A stretch of DNA of 64,000 bases, taken from the NCBI GenBank assembly GCA_035079385.1, contig JAVHKY010000030.1, forward strand, positions 6,549,001-6,613,000. The letters run 5' to 3'. Below the pieces are notes generated by a model. It saw nothing but the letters and a program-made list of their open reading frames with translations. It searched no databases and had not been told where the DNA came from. Of the stretch, positions 11,706-23,259 are shown in pieces. The position numbers were made by a program, and so were the translations under genes. The DNA is from Aspidiotus rigidus (lineage: Eukaryota > Arthropoda > Insecta > Hemiptera > Diaspididae). The first letter of the stretch is position 1. Every line of letters starts with the position of its first letter.

Positions 11706-12470
11706 CAGGGTTACCATGTTTTAAATAAACTATGTTTAAAACTTTATTTTGGTTTCAAACTCGTTTTTTTCTAATACATTAAAAAATATTGAAAACCTTG
11801 TTTTTCCTTCCCTATTTTCATTATCATGCTTCACTAAAAAATGAATATTTGACAATTTTTCCAGGGTTAAAAAAGTAAAAAAAGAAAAGAAAAATTGGAC
11901 ATTGTTTGAGACAATGTTCATAATCATAACCAATATTTAGAACATTTGAAACGTGTTTCAAACAATAGTTATAACTCCAAAAATGTGTCTCAAACCATAA
12001 TTAAATTATTTAAAACGGTTTTAAACAACGTTTAAGGGTATGCTCTACCTTCGATGAAATGATAACTTGGAATACCTCTCAGGAGACTAATATTGCACAG
12101 AATGCGATGAAACTTTGGAGATTTATTTTTTAAGGTTACAGAAATACCGCTAATTGGTTCTGAGCGCGTAATATTCATAATTATTTTTTACAATACACTA
12201 CTTGTAAACTAATTAGCGGTATTTCTGTAACCTTGAACAATAAAACTCCGAAGTTTCATCGCATTCTGTGCAATATTAGACTCCTAAGAGGTATTCCAAG
12301 TTATCATTTCATCGAAGGTAGAGCATACCCTCAAAACATTTTAAACATGTTCTAAACAGAGAATTCAAAATCATCCTACAAAACAATGTTTTAAACTAAG
12401 AGAAACATGTTTTTTTCCTTTTTTCAAACTTTCTAAGTTTTAAGACATTATTTTGACCCATTTTGGAAAA
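11706..12470. mobile_element. hAT-like remnant rich in GTTTAAAAC words, interrupted by a palindromic MITE
   Basis: The left end CAGGGTTACCATGTTT matches the minus-strand right end of the complete element at 16907-17229 (CAGGGTTGCTATGTTT). The body carries many GTTTCAAAC/GTTTAAAAC words, as that element does. The right terminus was not found. The palindromic element at 12036-12330 is inserted within it. Confidence 0.5.
12036..12330. mobile_element. Near-perfect palindromic MITE
   Basis: The left arm starts GGGTATGCTCTACCTTCGAT and the right arm ends with its complement. Similarity extends about 120 bp into each arm, including ATTGCACAGAATGCGATGAA and ACAGAAATACCGCTAAT, with a short centre near 12180. 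The flanks TTAA (left) and TCAA (right) could be a decayed TTAA target, but this is weak. It is non-coding. Confidence 0.8.
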
Positions 12471-12999
12471 GCTAATATCCAGCTAATGAATTGGAATTAG
12501 CTGTCAGCCAAAAGCCGAAGTTCAAGTCAATCGGCTGAGCATCCCTGCAAACGAGGTCAAGAAATGAAGTACCGCGACCCAGTCTTGTATAAAGACATAT
12601 GATAAGTGATGAACAATCTAGAGTAGTTTTCTTTCGCAAGTGCATAAGGTTCAACTTTGTGGATCGTTTTTGACTTTCCAGATCTTGAAAAACTGCAACT
12701 TGGAGAAAAATAGTTTCGAGGTTACACTACAGGGCTACAGGCTATTTCTCTTGATCAAAACAGAGTTGCAGAAAATTTCTCAACAGTTTATAACCTTTAA
12801 CCGAAATGTTGAATCTGTTATAACAGTAACAATTGATGAAGACTTTCTCTGAAATGGTTAACAAACAGAAATTTTGTTTTGGTTATCGGTTATAACTGTT
12901 ATTCTCCAAGGTTCAAGCTATTCTAAGTAGGTGTTGTTGTAGTTAACGCAGTTTTTAGGGAGCTGTCTGTATTTTCTAACTTTCAAATTCAGGCAAGAT

Positions 13000-15040
13000 G
13001 CTTGTCAGTCGCCCATGACTCCACCACAAGTTTTAATCAATATACTGATCAAATTCTGAATGAAACAATTCTTTGATTTCTATATTTTTGTATCTTTGAA
13101 AGAGGTTCTGCTGTCAGTTTCTCTCATTTGTTTCCGCCCTAGATATCTTGTGTTTTTCGCCATTTTGGGCATGGCCGCCTTAAAGGAAGGCCAGAACATA
13201 CAGATTTGGCAATTGTGGAAAATGCTGCTATCAGTAGTTTGATTCTAAAAGTACACACAAATAGTACATCAACCCAGGCACATACATAACGACGTTCAGC
13301 GTGCATTCTTATGAGAAAAAAGATTCAGAAAATTAATAAGAGGTAGGGCCCCAATAAGGGTAAGTACCTATTGAACCTAAGAATCTGAATTATTATTGTA
13401 AAAGATATACAAGGATAATGGCAAAAATTTGGACAACTTTTCAAGACAACAGAAGAATTCCCAAATTCTCAATTATTTTTCAAGGTAACTTTTTTTACAC
13501 GTATTTTTGTAAAACCCTCAAAAGTACATCATTGCCGTTCTGTGCATGCTCCGGCCTTCTTTCAATATGTCCATGATCGGAGTATTTCAAAAATAGCAAG
13601 CAATATACTTGGAAGTTCTGAGAAAAAATTGAATGTAACGAGTAGTTTAAGTATGAAATTGGAGGAAATATGGTTGTACAAAGTTTGTAAAATTGAGCAT
13701 TTAAAACCTACATAAAGTTTTACGTATTTTCAAAATTTATTCAATTTAGAAAGTTTCTGCGGAAAGTAAGGGTACAAAAGAACCATGCAATTTTATATCA
13801 ACGAAGATCAATATCCAAGAAGAAATGAAATGAATCTTTCACGATATCATATTATTATGCTTCACAGAAAGCAAAACTATGCTACAGTGGTCAATGGAAA
13901 GATAATGGTTTTCTTCTCATCTATTACATGAGAAAATTGGTATTCTGAAAATTTGTACATTATAAATATGAAATTAGCTGATCTTTGATATCTAGAGGCG
14001 TAGTTCTTGGAAAAGTACTTTTATAGCGTTACTTTTATTGATTGTTTTTATGACACCAAAGATTTATGGGAAAATACATATTTGAAAAATAGTTCACTTT
14101 TTCAATAGACCAGAGTTGAATACTTTTACCTCTTTCAAATTATTATTAGTGAATATGACGTAAGAAAAATTCAGTCCATTCCACACAGACTGTATGTCAA
14201 AATTTGCGGCCATTCAGATTTCAATTTCACAAACGCGCGCTGTCCGTTCCAGACATCGAGATTTCCAATTTACAAACTACAATTTACTCAAAATTTACGT
14301 ACGCGTCCAAAGAATGAAGTCGAAAAGAACAGAGTCACCGATCTGTCCTCAAATTTTCGCGGTCGATTGCGTCGGAACTGCGTGCGTAGTTGTTGTTGGC
14401 ATTGTAGTAACAAATTTGAAAACTTTACTGTTTACTTCTCATCATTGTTGAACTACTCGTAGGTACACAGTTGAACTATAATTGTATTTGAATGATTCTC
14501 CTATTGACTACTACCAGTCAGTTGTTCATTGACTGTATTTTACTGATATGTTGGATTTCTTTCCTTTATAGAAAATTTGGATTTGGGTTCAATTATAAGA
14601 CGGCTAGAATAATAAATTTCTGATAAGCTATCGATTCCACTATACAGCTAGGGCCCTGTAGTATTCTATCTGATGAAGTCCAGTTGGAGTGGAATGTAAA
14701 TGTATAGACCGTCACTCCGCCAGTCAATGAGAACCAAAATATTGACATATGGTTCACAGTATGTGATTTAGTTGGTCAGAAGAAAACCCTGCTGTGTAAC
14801 TCAGTTTGTTCTAGAAAATTGACTTTGATGTGTCGTAATAATTATACTATGATGTAATTATAAGTCAGAAATTTTTAAAGCCGTATTATTACTAGTACAA
14901 GACTTGTCTAAATTTTTCCAGGTCTTGAAATTACACGTGATATTCGATTTCATGAGTAAACTGTAATGAGGTGAATGGTAATGTGAACGAGGACGTCCTA
15001 TTCCGCTTCCTATGTCTCAGAATTGATCCAACCATTTTGA
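13000..15040. other. No recognisable gene or repeat
   Basis: Both strands hold only short frames with non-coding composition. I see no terminal inverted repeats, RNA gene or tandem structure. Confidence 0.4.
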
Positions 15041-15044
15041 TAGG

Positions 15045-15430
15045 ATGACGTGCATTTTATGCCTAATAGAAGATGAAAGGAAGCATTGCACAAAGTACAG
15101 ACGCTAGCATTGGGAAAAAAATTGAAACATATTTCTTTAAATACAAAAGATGACCTGCTGTAAAGTTGTTTATCGAACCTCTTAGCTTCTGATGCGACGA
15201 TGCCTTGACAGCGGTATAGTATATGAAATGAAATATTCAACTTATCTTTAGATTATGATAGATGAACCATAGAAAATTTTTTGGAACCGGAAGACGATCG
15301 TAATGAAAATCTAATAAAATTGATTTCTACTCAGGGATTAATTCACTTTATCAGCGCAGAGTTGAGCATATCAGATAAAATTTTGAATATGAATGAAATA
15401 AACTCCTTGTTCATTAATATCCTTCATGGG
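15045..15430 (+). repeat. Dispersed repeat, copy 1 (inverted copy at 23590-23950)
   Basis: About 380 bp match the reverse complement of 23590-23950 with clear divergence. Shared words include AAAGATGACCT, CTTGACAGCGGT, AATTCACTTTATC and AGAGTTGAGCATATCAGATA. In the other copy one frame reads DDLLEARLSDLSASDDDLTA and then stops; here that frame is broken by a stop. It probably belongs to a larger mobile element. Confidence 0.65.
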
Positions 15431-15444
15431 AACGCTTACATCTT

Positions 15445-15735
15445 TCAGCGTGGGGGTGGACCCGAGCCCAATTTCCAAATCGTCCTCATAAAATTTTCAT
15501 AGATTAATCTATGCGGTCGCACCCCTCGATTATATTGTCGTCCCTCTACAACTTTATTGATTGAGCCCTCTTCTATCGATCCGGATTCAATCGCCTGGCC
15601 GAAGAATTTTCCGATAATTGACAGCACAAGACAAGTTTCTTGGAAAGCTCCCATCATAAAAGTTATGAGTCTGTATACCTCTTGATGATTCCACACAATA
15701 TCACACGCCTTCGTAAACAAGGCTTGGTCCATCAC
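15445..15735 (-). pseudogene. Fragment of a repeat-borne ORF (unclassified element)
   Basis: A 96-codon frame beginning MMDQALFTKACDIVWNHQE and continuing FMMGAFQETCLVLSIIGKFF, then IEEGSINKVVEGRQYNRGV and RPHRLIYE. This pattern (GxF...IGK...ESG...G..YNRGVR.H.LIYE) recalls a widespread, poorly classified protein segment found in many invertebrate repeats. That link is from memory and not verified. It adjoins the dispersed repeat at 15045-15430, so both may be parts of one decayed element. No start or end of a full gene is visible. Confidence 0.45.
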
Positions 15736-16179
15736 TACTACAATATTTATTCAGAATTTACCTTGTTCCTGATTAGCAAAGCATTTCTTAAAATTTCTTG
15801 AACGAACGACATTGCAACTTCTAAGTCATTTCGCGCACAAAATTAAAACCAGTCCACGATTTTACACGTAAGCCCATAGTGTCTAAAATTCGTGCAATTA
15901 CCCTTACAAAATTACTGAGTTTAGCCCTTTTAGATGAATTCAACTCTATATTATTATATTTTGGCGGTAACCTTACAGCAGGTGGATTCTTTCTGGAAAT
16001 ACCAATTTAATCAGGAATAATGGGGACGAAAGCTTTAGTTTTTATTACTGAAGAATTCGCCTTCAGCAAAATCTTTTACAATAGTTATTTATTTCATAAG
16101 AAGTATTCTACAAAAGCTATATGCACGTTCAAATATTGTAAATGAGGGATTTATGAAGTGGGTAAAGATACAAGTGTTT

Positions 16180-16885
16180 GAATCAAAATTATAGCTCTTG
16201 ATCTGATCCTTTGTGAAAACAGAAAATTATCATACTTAGATCTAAGATATAAGGGTTTTTGTGGAACAAAAATCCGCCATTTGTAGTGCTTTCAAATTTT
16301 CAATCTTATATAACTCCGTTCCAACTTATTCCATGTGAACACCAAAAGGACCAATGGAAACCTGACTTATTCAAAAAAACTTCTATAATAGGTATTTATT
16401 GCATTTGTGGGACTCCGCAAAAGTTATGGGCCACAATATATGCAGTAGCAAGATTTGAAATTTAAGAAATGATAAATATGTGCCTTCAGAATAGAAATTA
16501 GGTAGAAATAAGTAGGGAACAAAAGTTCTTGTAGCTCTTATTAAAATTTTTCATTGGGAAAAAAAAAAAAAAAAAAAAAATCAAAATCAGTTTATCCAGA
16601 CTTGAGGTATCAGGGTTTTTGTAAAACACTATAATCCGCCATTTTTTATATTTTCAAATTTTTCAATCTTATGTAACTTTGCTCCAAATTATTCAATATT
16701 TAAACCAAAAGCACCGATGGAAAGCTGAATTATTCACAAAAAACTTTTATAATAGGTATTTATTGCATTAGTGGGACTCGGCAAAAGTTATGAACCACAA
16801 TATATAGTAGCGGCAGCTTGAAATGTAAGAAATTATGGAATTGCGCCTTCAGAATAGGTATCAGGCAAGAATATGTAGGGATATT
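16180..16885. repeat. Two direct ~350-bp copies with a poly-A tract between them
   Basis: Segments near 16245-16500 and 16600-16880 align in direct orientation. Shared words include AATAGGTATTTATTGCATT, GTGGGACTC, GCAAAAGTTATG and GCCTTCAGAATAG. A run of about 20 A lies at 16560-16580. A third partial copy sits at 17693-17815. Confidence 0.75.
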
Positions 16886-16906
16886 CAACTCCTGTACTGA
16901 AATTTG

Positions 16907-17229
16907 CAGGGTTTCAAAGAATTAAGTTTTTTTGAAAAGAACAAAAATTGTTTTTATTTTTTTTTTGGATTCAAAACGTTTTTTTCGTTTGAAACATGTT
17001 GGAAATTGATATTTTTTCTTCAGAGTTTAAAACAGCGTTTCAAACATGTTTGAAACGGTATTTCTATACAAATTTTGCATATTTTGTTGTTTTAAACAAA
17101 ATGACCTAGCGCTTATGTGACTTCGAATTCATGACGTGCCGTCCATGTTTTAAACGTTTTTTTTTTTTCTCAAATTACAATGTTTAAAACACTGTTGAAA
17201 ACAATTTCGTTTGAAACATAGCAACCCTG
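16907..17229. mobile_element. hAT-type MITE with 8-bp target duplication
   Basis: The ends are CAGGGTTTCAAAG and, on the minus strand, CAGGGTTGCTATGTTTC. The flanking 8-mers are GAAATTTG (16899-16906) and GAAGTTTG (17230-17237), one mismatch. The interior carries repeated GTTTNAAAC words. It is 323 bp with no transposase. It is related to the partial element starting at 11706. Confidence 0.8.
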
Positions 17230-17231
17230 GA

Positions 17232-17662
17232 AGTTTGCTTCAAGTTACGCGTTTGTTGCTCATGTAAAACGCCACAATCTCCATTAAAATTGAATGGTGG
17301 GGAGCGACAAGGTTATTTAGGGGAAGGTTAGCCCACTCTGCCAGACGGAACACCGGGTCTACAGACAAAAACTAAGTAATTTTAAAATTTGGTAGAAAAA
17401 TTCTGAAAGATACCACATCTGAAAGAAAATTTGAAGTAGAATAAATTTTGTTCTCTTGACTTTTTTGAGAAAATCCATATTTCTCGAGATATTTTGGTTT
17501 AAATTTGTATAGAGATCCATATGGAAGTTTGAAGTGACGTCATTATTGCGGTTTACGTCGCGAGTGGGCTAATCTTCCCCAAAATAACCTTGGGGCGTAA
17601 CGTCAAAGCAATACAGCGCTCTTAGTGAGCGGCAAACGCGTAACCTGAAACAAGCTGCCCTC
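17232..17662. mobile_element. Foldback (long inverted repeat) element
   Basis: The left arm (TTCAAGTTACGCGTTTGTTG, then CAAGGTTATTTAGGGGAAGG and TTAGCCCACTC) is inverted in the right arm (GAGTGGGCTAATCTTCCCCA, AATAACCTTG, AACGCGTAACCTGAA). The arms are interrupted by mismatched stretches. It directly adjoins the hAT MITE at its left end. Confidence 0.65.
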
Positions 17663-17692
17663 TTTGAGTTAGCCATCTCTTCTCTGGTTGAA

Positions 17693-17815
17693 ACAAAAGT
17701 TGTAGCTCTCATTGAGATCTTTCATCTAATAAAAAATAAAGTCGAAATGGGTTTATCCAGACCCGAGATAAAAGAGATTTTGAGAAACCTGAATCCGCCA
17801 CCGTTATGTTTAATA
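17693..17815. repeat. Third partial copy of the 16.2-16.9 kb repeat
   Basis: AAAGTTGTAGCTCTCATT, GTTTATCCAGACCCGAG and AATCCGCCACC match the corresponding stretch of 16500-16640. Confidence 0.6.
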
Positions 17816-17819
17816 GCTA

Positions 17820-19260
17820 CTCTTCTAAAACATCAATCATGATTTTTGGAGGTTAGAATAGGCCTACCTAACAATCTCCAAAGTGGCTCTTAATCTCGCA
17901 AAATTATACCAATTTTCATTACGGCCCATGGACTAAAGAGCCTAGATCTTACTTTCCTCGACTTTGCTACTTTTACTCCGTTCGTAAAATGATGACGTAG
18001 TGAAACGCGTCGAACGTAATATTTTCATTTCTATTTTTATAGTTGCCTAATCAAACTGCATGGCAAGTATTCTTCACACACTTACACATGGGCAACCTAA
18101 CCATTTATATTCATCTTAGCAGAGCACACGCAGGTCACTGAACTGTCAACACAGAGCGCGCGCGAGATTACTCAATTCTCGACAATTACCGACGTTCACT
18201 TGTTTCACACTTCACATTACTTTGATACCACCACTCGCATCTTCGTACACATGTATGGGAGGCTGAGCATCTTCCGATAGACAAAAGAGTTCACGAGATT
18301 CGTACAATTACAATGCATATCAAACGCTCATCGCGCGATATTACGATGTGAACGTATCCTAACATAAAACAATATCATTATGAAGATGAAGGAAGGGGAT
18401 AATAACGCGAGTTTCGGTAAGATTGTTTACAGACCCATAACTGCTTTGATTTAACACTTTTCAAAAAAATATTCTGTACATAGATACGAATTATAATATT
18501 ATGATTTTTTCTTACCCTCAATTTCGTTTTTCCGATAATAAATTCTTAATCAGTATTTTCCGATACTGTAAATGTCTTTTATTAAGTAAGTCTTACAATA
18601 TTTTGACCGTCTCTATAATATAATACGTAATATATATTACCTATGTAGAAGATAAAAACACGTACAAACAGAACTTTAAGAGAGGTAAATGAAATCACAA
18701 ACGAGTTCGAGATTTGAGAAAAATTGTCCAGCTCCGGGGGTAGATACAATCGAGAGTATTTTGAAAATTGACACTAATATATCGAACGACTTGATTCTCT
18801 CAGAAACGATAATAATATTATGGTAATTAAAAAATTGTGTTTTATGTCACTATCATTCCTATAAAAACAGGATTATGTGAAGGAAGAAAAAAAAAAAAAA
18901 CAAGATTAAGAAATATTGTCGCCATCCTAATTTGTTTCATTCAAAATATTTCACAATCCCGGGCATCGAAACAACAAATAAGTGAATAATGATAAGAAAA
19001 AAAAGAATACAAAACCATCATAAAAGCGCATTTATCTAAGTAATAACTTAATGAAAGAAAGAAAAAAAATGTAAATCCAACTTAAAAAACATTAAAATAT
19101 AAAATACGTGCATTTACAGATGTATAAAAAGAGAGTCAGAGGAAGGGAGAGAGAGGGAGATATATGAGAGAGAAAAAAAGAAAACAATACACGTAACAAA
19201 ATCTTATGATTTTTAAAATGTAAACGTCTATAGATCCGCGAAAATTTTTACTAAACAGCA
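17820..19260. other. Intergenic and 3' flank of the CaaX-protein gene
   Basis: No coding sequence is seen. On the minus strand an AATAAA lies near 18581-18576 and could serve the gene at 19261-20184. A purine-rich GAGAGAGAGGGAGA stretch lies near 19140-19175. Confidence 0.4.
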
Positions 19261-20184
19261 TTACATAATTCTACATGTTTCAGGAGCGTTTGTTGATGCG
19301 TCGATAGGTTGGCTGGTTGCTGGTTGGGATGCGTTTTCCTTACTGATATCCTCGGCGACCGTCTTAGGAGCGTTTGTTTTCGTTTGCTCTTCCGTGGCAG
19401 GCTTAGTCTCTTTTTCCGCCGTTGCTCGCTGCGATCGTGCGGCCAACTTTCCGCGTAACGCTCGTATCGGACTGAGAAACGCGTTGAAGAAATTCGTGGT
19501 AGCCGTCAACGCCGGACGTTTCGCAGCCGGTCCGCTGCCCGCTTCCTTCTCCTCGTCGGCGTCTTCCATTTCCTCCACGTATAAGACGGCTTTACGTTTC
19601 AGTGAACTCGACGACGACGAGATGTCGTCCTCGAAGGTGATGTCGTCGAAGTCGTAAGTCGACAGCGGCATACGTCCCTGCCCTTTCTTAGCTGGCGTGC
19701 TGGTCGAGGCAATGTCCGAGCTACGAGAGGACCGCGTACGCATACGCGGAGTGGCGTCGTCGTTCGACACGGACGACGCTCTCGAATTTATGCCGCTATC
19801 GTCTTCCCGCTCCAAATTCCTCTTCTTGGACGACGACAACAACTGAGCCGGAAGCTGCTCCTCGCTTGATTTCGAACTACTCTTCTTAACGGTTGAGGCG
19901 TTACTATTAGAGGATGGCTTATCCTGAGACGTCACTTTTGTTGCGGGAGCATCTTTTGTAGTTGTTTTACCCTCGACAACTTTCTTATCCTTCTTCTCTG
20001 TATCCGACCCGGCCTTATCTTGGCCTCCTACGCTCCGCACACTATTACGTACTTTCGCCTTCAACGCATCTACTTCACTCGTTTTTGATCGCGTTTTCAT
20101 TTCGCTCAGATCCTCGCTATGTCCGTTCAGACCGTTGGTCGCAATAATATCATCTACAGTGATGACTTCATTTTCTGAATCCAT
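19261..20184 (-). CDS. Serine-rich charged protein ending in a CaaX box (putative nuclear-envelope protein)
   Basis: A 307-residue intact single-exon frame, not recognised by name. Residues 1-150 are polar and low-complexity, rich in S, K, D and E, with basic clusters that could act as nuclear localisation signals (KTRSKT, SKKRNLERE, AAKRPA). A short acidic segment reads TYDFDDITFEDDIS, then a run of serines, then VEEMEDADEEKE. One hydrophobic/basic stretch near residue 235, NFFNAFLSPIRALRGKLAAR, is the likeliest conserved motif. The last four residues are CRIM, a CaaX sequence whose final Met predicts farnesylation, as in lamins and in the insect nuclear-envelope protein Kugelkern. A Kugelkern-like role is an inference. 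The start at 20184 lies six bases after a good splice acceptor (TTGTTGTTCGACAG; exon from 20190), so a 5' UTR intron is likely. Codon usage is more GC-rich than the surroundings, supporting a real gene. Confidence 0.8.
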   Translation of the reverse strand: MDSENEVITVDDIIATNGLNGHSEDLSEMKTRSKTSEVDALKAKVRNSVRSVGGQDKAGSDTEKKDKKVVEGKTTTKDAPATKVTSQDKPSSNSNASTVKKSSSKSSEEQLPAQLLSSSKKRNLEREDDSGINSRASSVSNDDATPRMRTRSSRSSDIASTSTPAKKGQGRMPLSTYDFDDITFEDDISSSSSSLKRKAVLYVEEMEDADEEKEAGSGPAAKRPALTATTNFFNAFLSPIRALRGKLAARSQRATAEKETKPATEEQTKTNAPKTVAEDISKENASQPATSQPIDASTNAPETCRIM

Positions 20185-20764
20185 TTATATCTGTCGAACA
20201 ACAAAAACCACACGAAATATTTCAACCATGTGAAGAGCAAGTGAACACTGATTAAATTACTATTCGGGAAGGAATGAAGAGAGAAGAGAATGACAAGTAT
20301 TAGAATGTAAAATAAGTCGCCAGATCGAACTACCTTTAAATACTGTATATATAACTACCGATTAATTTCGCATTTGACGGACAGAGAACATTGGGGATGA
20401 TGAAAAACTCAATATCGATTCGTCGCTGTTTCAACTACTTCATCGACGCATGCATTTTACAAGTTTACACGGCACAGCTCACCATCACAAAATCTACGCT
20501 ACGAAGTAAAGTACTTTACTAGCTTTCTGGCAAAGAAGAAACAATTTAACTGAACACCACAAAACAGGCGAAGAAAAAAGAAAATAACGTTCTATTCGAA
20601 ATTCTTTTTCTTCGAGCCCAGCCGAATGTATGATAAAAATAAGAAGCGCGTTAAAACACCAATAAGCGGAGCTGTACATGTTTGCTATACGAAAGTTTTT
20701 CGCGCGAAATAAAATCTCGGTGAAATCTAGAAAACATTTCGCCGGAATCATCATTTCTAATTAG

Positions 20765-20943
20765 TGACGTCAGAAGCGAAGGTATAAATGTAGAACGACG
20801 AGCCCCGGGGATATGAGAACGATTCAAGAGCGTTTTCTGAAAACGAGTAACGATACTCGATCAACACGTTTATCACGTGGGTATTTCGGGATCGAGAGAG
20901 TGGGGCGGCATTTCATTTCGTTTTTTTCAAGCTCAACGTCAAG
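20765..20943 (+). promoter_or_regulatory. Candidate plus-strand promoter with CRE, TATA box and first-exon donor
   Basis: TGACGTCA lies at 20765-20772, a TATA box (GGTATAAATG) at 20781-20790, and a strong splice donor AAG|GTAAGTG at 20943/20944. The spacing would allow a start near 20812 and a first exon of about 130 bp. No coding exon was found downstream on this strand, so any transcript may be non-coding or run into unrecognised exons. Confidence 0.35.
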
Positions 20944-20949
20944 GTAAGT

Positions 20950-22970
20950 GTATTCACAATCGAAAGAAAGCGAGCTATCGATACGCACCAAGTCTGTCTT
21001 TCCATCGTCGACAGTTCCCGAGAAAATTATAATATACTACAACGATAATTAGAAAACAAAAACCCAAACCAAGAAAAAAACTTTGTACAGCGGTTAAAGT
21101 ATGGTTTCTACCCCATAATATTGCTCATGAGGTGCAGTCGTACCACGATGAAAAGAAAAAAGAGAATACAGCATGCAAGTATAACAGAAAAAATAAAAAT
21201 AAAATATATGTCATTACACTCTTTTCCTTACGAGAAAAAGAAAGATCATTTTTAATATACATTATTTTATCCTACCTAGTTTTATACAATACAGGCCCAT
21301 ATTATAGGGGAGGAAAAATGGTTTAATGTACTAACAACTCGACGGAGGCAATAGGTAATTACACATTCTTAAAATAAAACGTATAACAATTCATTTTCAC
21401 AGTTTTTTAGATTCTTCTGGAAATTTGTCGGAAGGACTGCACCTCATCCACTTGAATAAACATAAGAATTTAGAACTCGCTCAATAAATCGAGTCAACGT
21501 AAATCAAATCTCGATATCAAGTGTTCCGCACAACGTAACGACGCGAAAATTCGTATTCTCGGCAATATCGTGGTATCCCAAATACCGATAAATTGAAAAG
21601 TTCGGTTGGTTATGGTAAGAAAATACATCGGATGGAACGACAAGTTTCAGTATTTTTCAGAGTTTCACCTTTAAATGAATCTTGTTCTTCCAAGTTCATA
21701 CATCCTAAATTCTTTGACATATACCAGGGCTATAATAGGTGGTGAATATTACGAAAGAGACGTATAAAAAAATTCTATATATCTTAGTAATAACTCAGTG
21801 ACTATCGTTCCCAGTTCAAATGAAGCCACGACCAGACCAATTATCGTAAAATTTATCGGGTAACTACACAAGTACCGTTGAGCCGTATGTTGAATCTAGA
21901 GTATTACTTCAATTTTTAAGTGAGTACAACGAAAAATTGAGGACAAAAAAAAAAATGTAAATAATCTTGGACTGAAAAAAGGAATACAAGTGTCGCTATA
22001 CTAATACAGCAATTGAACTTACACAAACGAACAAGTTCATTAACCCTGCCTCCAGTACTCGTCACCAAAACGAAGTTTTCGAACTCGAACTAAGGATTGA
22101 ATATTGGCTAAAATTTCATGAAACGCTAAACATTCGACAAAGTAGAGGCATCAATTTTCATCCGAGTCCTACTGACCTGCGACAAGCTTCTTTCCAAACT
22201 TGAGCTTCCAACTTGCTTCAACGTAAAATTTATCCGCGATATATCAATTTATAAGTCAATTATCTAACTGAACCAATCCAAAGTTGAAGAACTCATTTTT
22301 ATAATAGCAAAATTTAGGGTCAAAGTTTTTCTAATAAGAATTACCAATTAAACGGAAAAATTTACGTTTTTCAACTCATCTTCAGTTCGATTTTGAATAA
22401 ACGACACGAGACCAGCTGGGAGACAATCAGTGTGTGAAGAAAAGATAAGGATGACGAAGAACAGAGCGATGTAGTTGACGTTCAATGGAAGATCGCTTAC
22501 AGCCCAAATGTACCGTCCTTCTGTTCCTTATCGCACTTTGATAATTTTTTCGCAGTGTGTCTCAAATAGAAATACGGCTTATCGCTCAGAATCTTAGTAT
22601 AGTGGAATTCCCAAATCCGCGCGATCGATATGTTAAGAGAATTTCAATGACTGATTCCTGATCTAGAACGTATTTAGAACGAATTGGACTTGAATGCCAT
22701 TTTTCCAGCTCCTTCTTCTTGCAGGAACCACCCACTTTCCTAAAATTGCGTGTATTTTTTCTCCTATGTGTTTTACAAGTAAAGTTTTCTTACAAAATTT
22801 GTTCCTTCAAGCCTCTTCTACACTTTTACTTATTATGGAAAAGTCATTTAAAGCAACCATTGGAAAACGTGTTCCGAAAATAGATCACATTTTGATGATT
22901 TGTCTTTATACGACTATCGATAACAGAAGATCATTAATAATTATGTGAAGTATTCAGAATTGAATTCTAC
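20950..22970. other. No recognisable gene
   Basis: Short AT-rich frames only. No tandem or inverted repeat was noticed. Confidence 0.4.
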
Positions 22971-22978
22971 ATCTATAG

Positions 22979-23259
22979 CAGCGATACTCAACTTTTTGGA
23001 GCCACGATCAACTTTCAAAATTTCCAAATGTTCCGCGATCGACCAAAAAAAAAAAAAAAATAGAGGAGGAGGAGGAGGAAACATTATTTGATTTATTAAA
23101 ACTTGTAATACAAAAATGTTAGAAATTAGAATGGTACTCGTAAATTTCCTAATAAATGAAAAGATGTGGAATATTTGAGACATCGATTTTTTTTTGACAA
23201 TTGCTCGAGAAGGCTAGCGATCGACTGGTCGATCGCGATCGATCCGTTGAGGACTGCTG
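22979..23259. mobile_element. hAT-type MITE with 8-bp target duplication
   Basis: The left end CAGCGATACTCAACTTTTTG and the right end, on the minus strand CAGCAGTCCTCAACGGATC, are typical hAT termini (CAGYRRTNCTCAAC). Flanks are ATCTATAG (22971-22978) and ATCTATAA (23260-23267). It contains an A run, a GGAGGA tract and GATCGATCGCGATC-type words. Non-coding, 281 bp. Confidence 0.85.

Noticed and set aside
11325..12550. A single 1.2-kb hAT element from CAGGAATGG to GCATCCCTG
   Set aside because: The flanking 8-mers match only with a one-base shift, and a better-supported hAT-like end starts at 11706 inside it.
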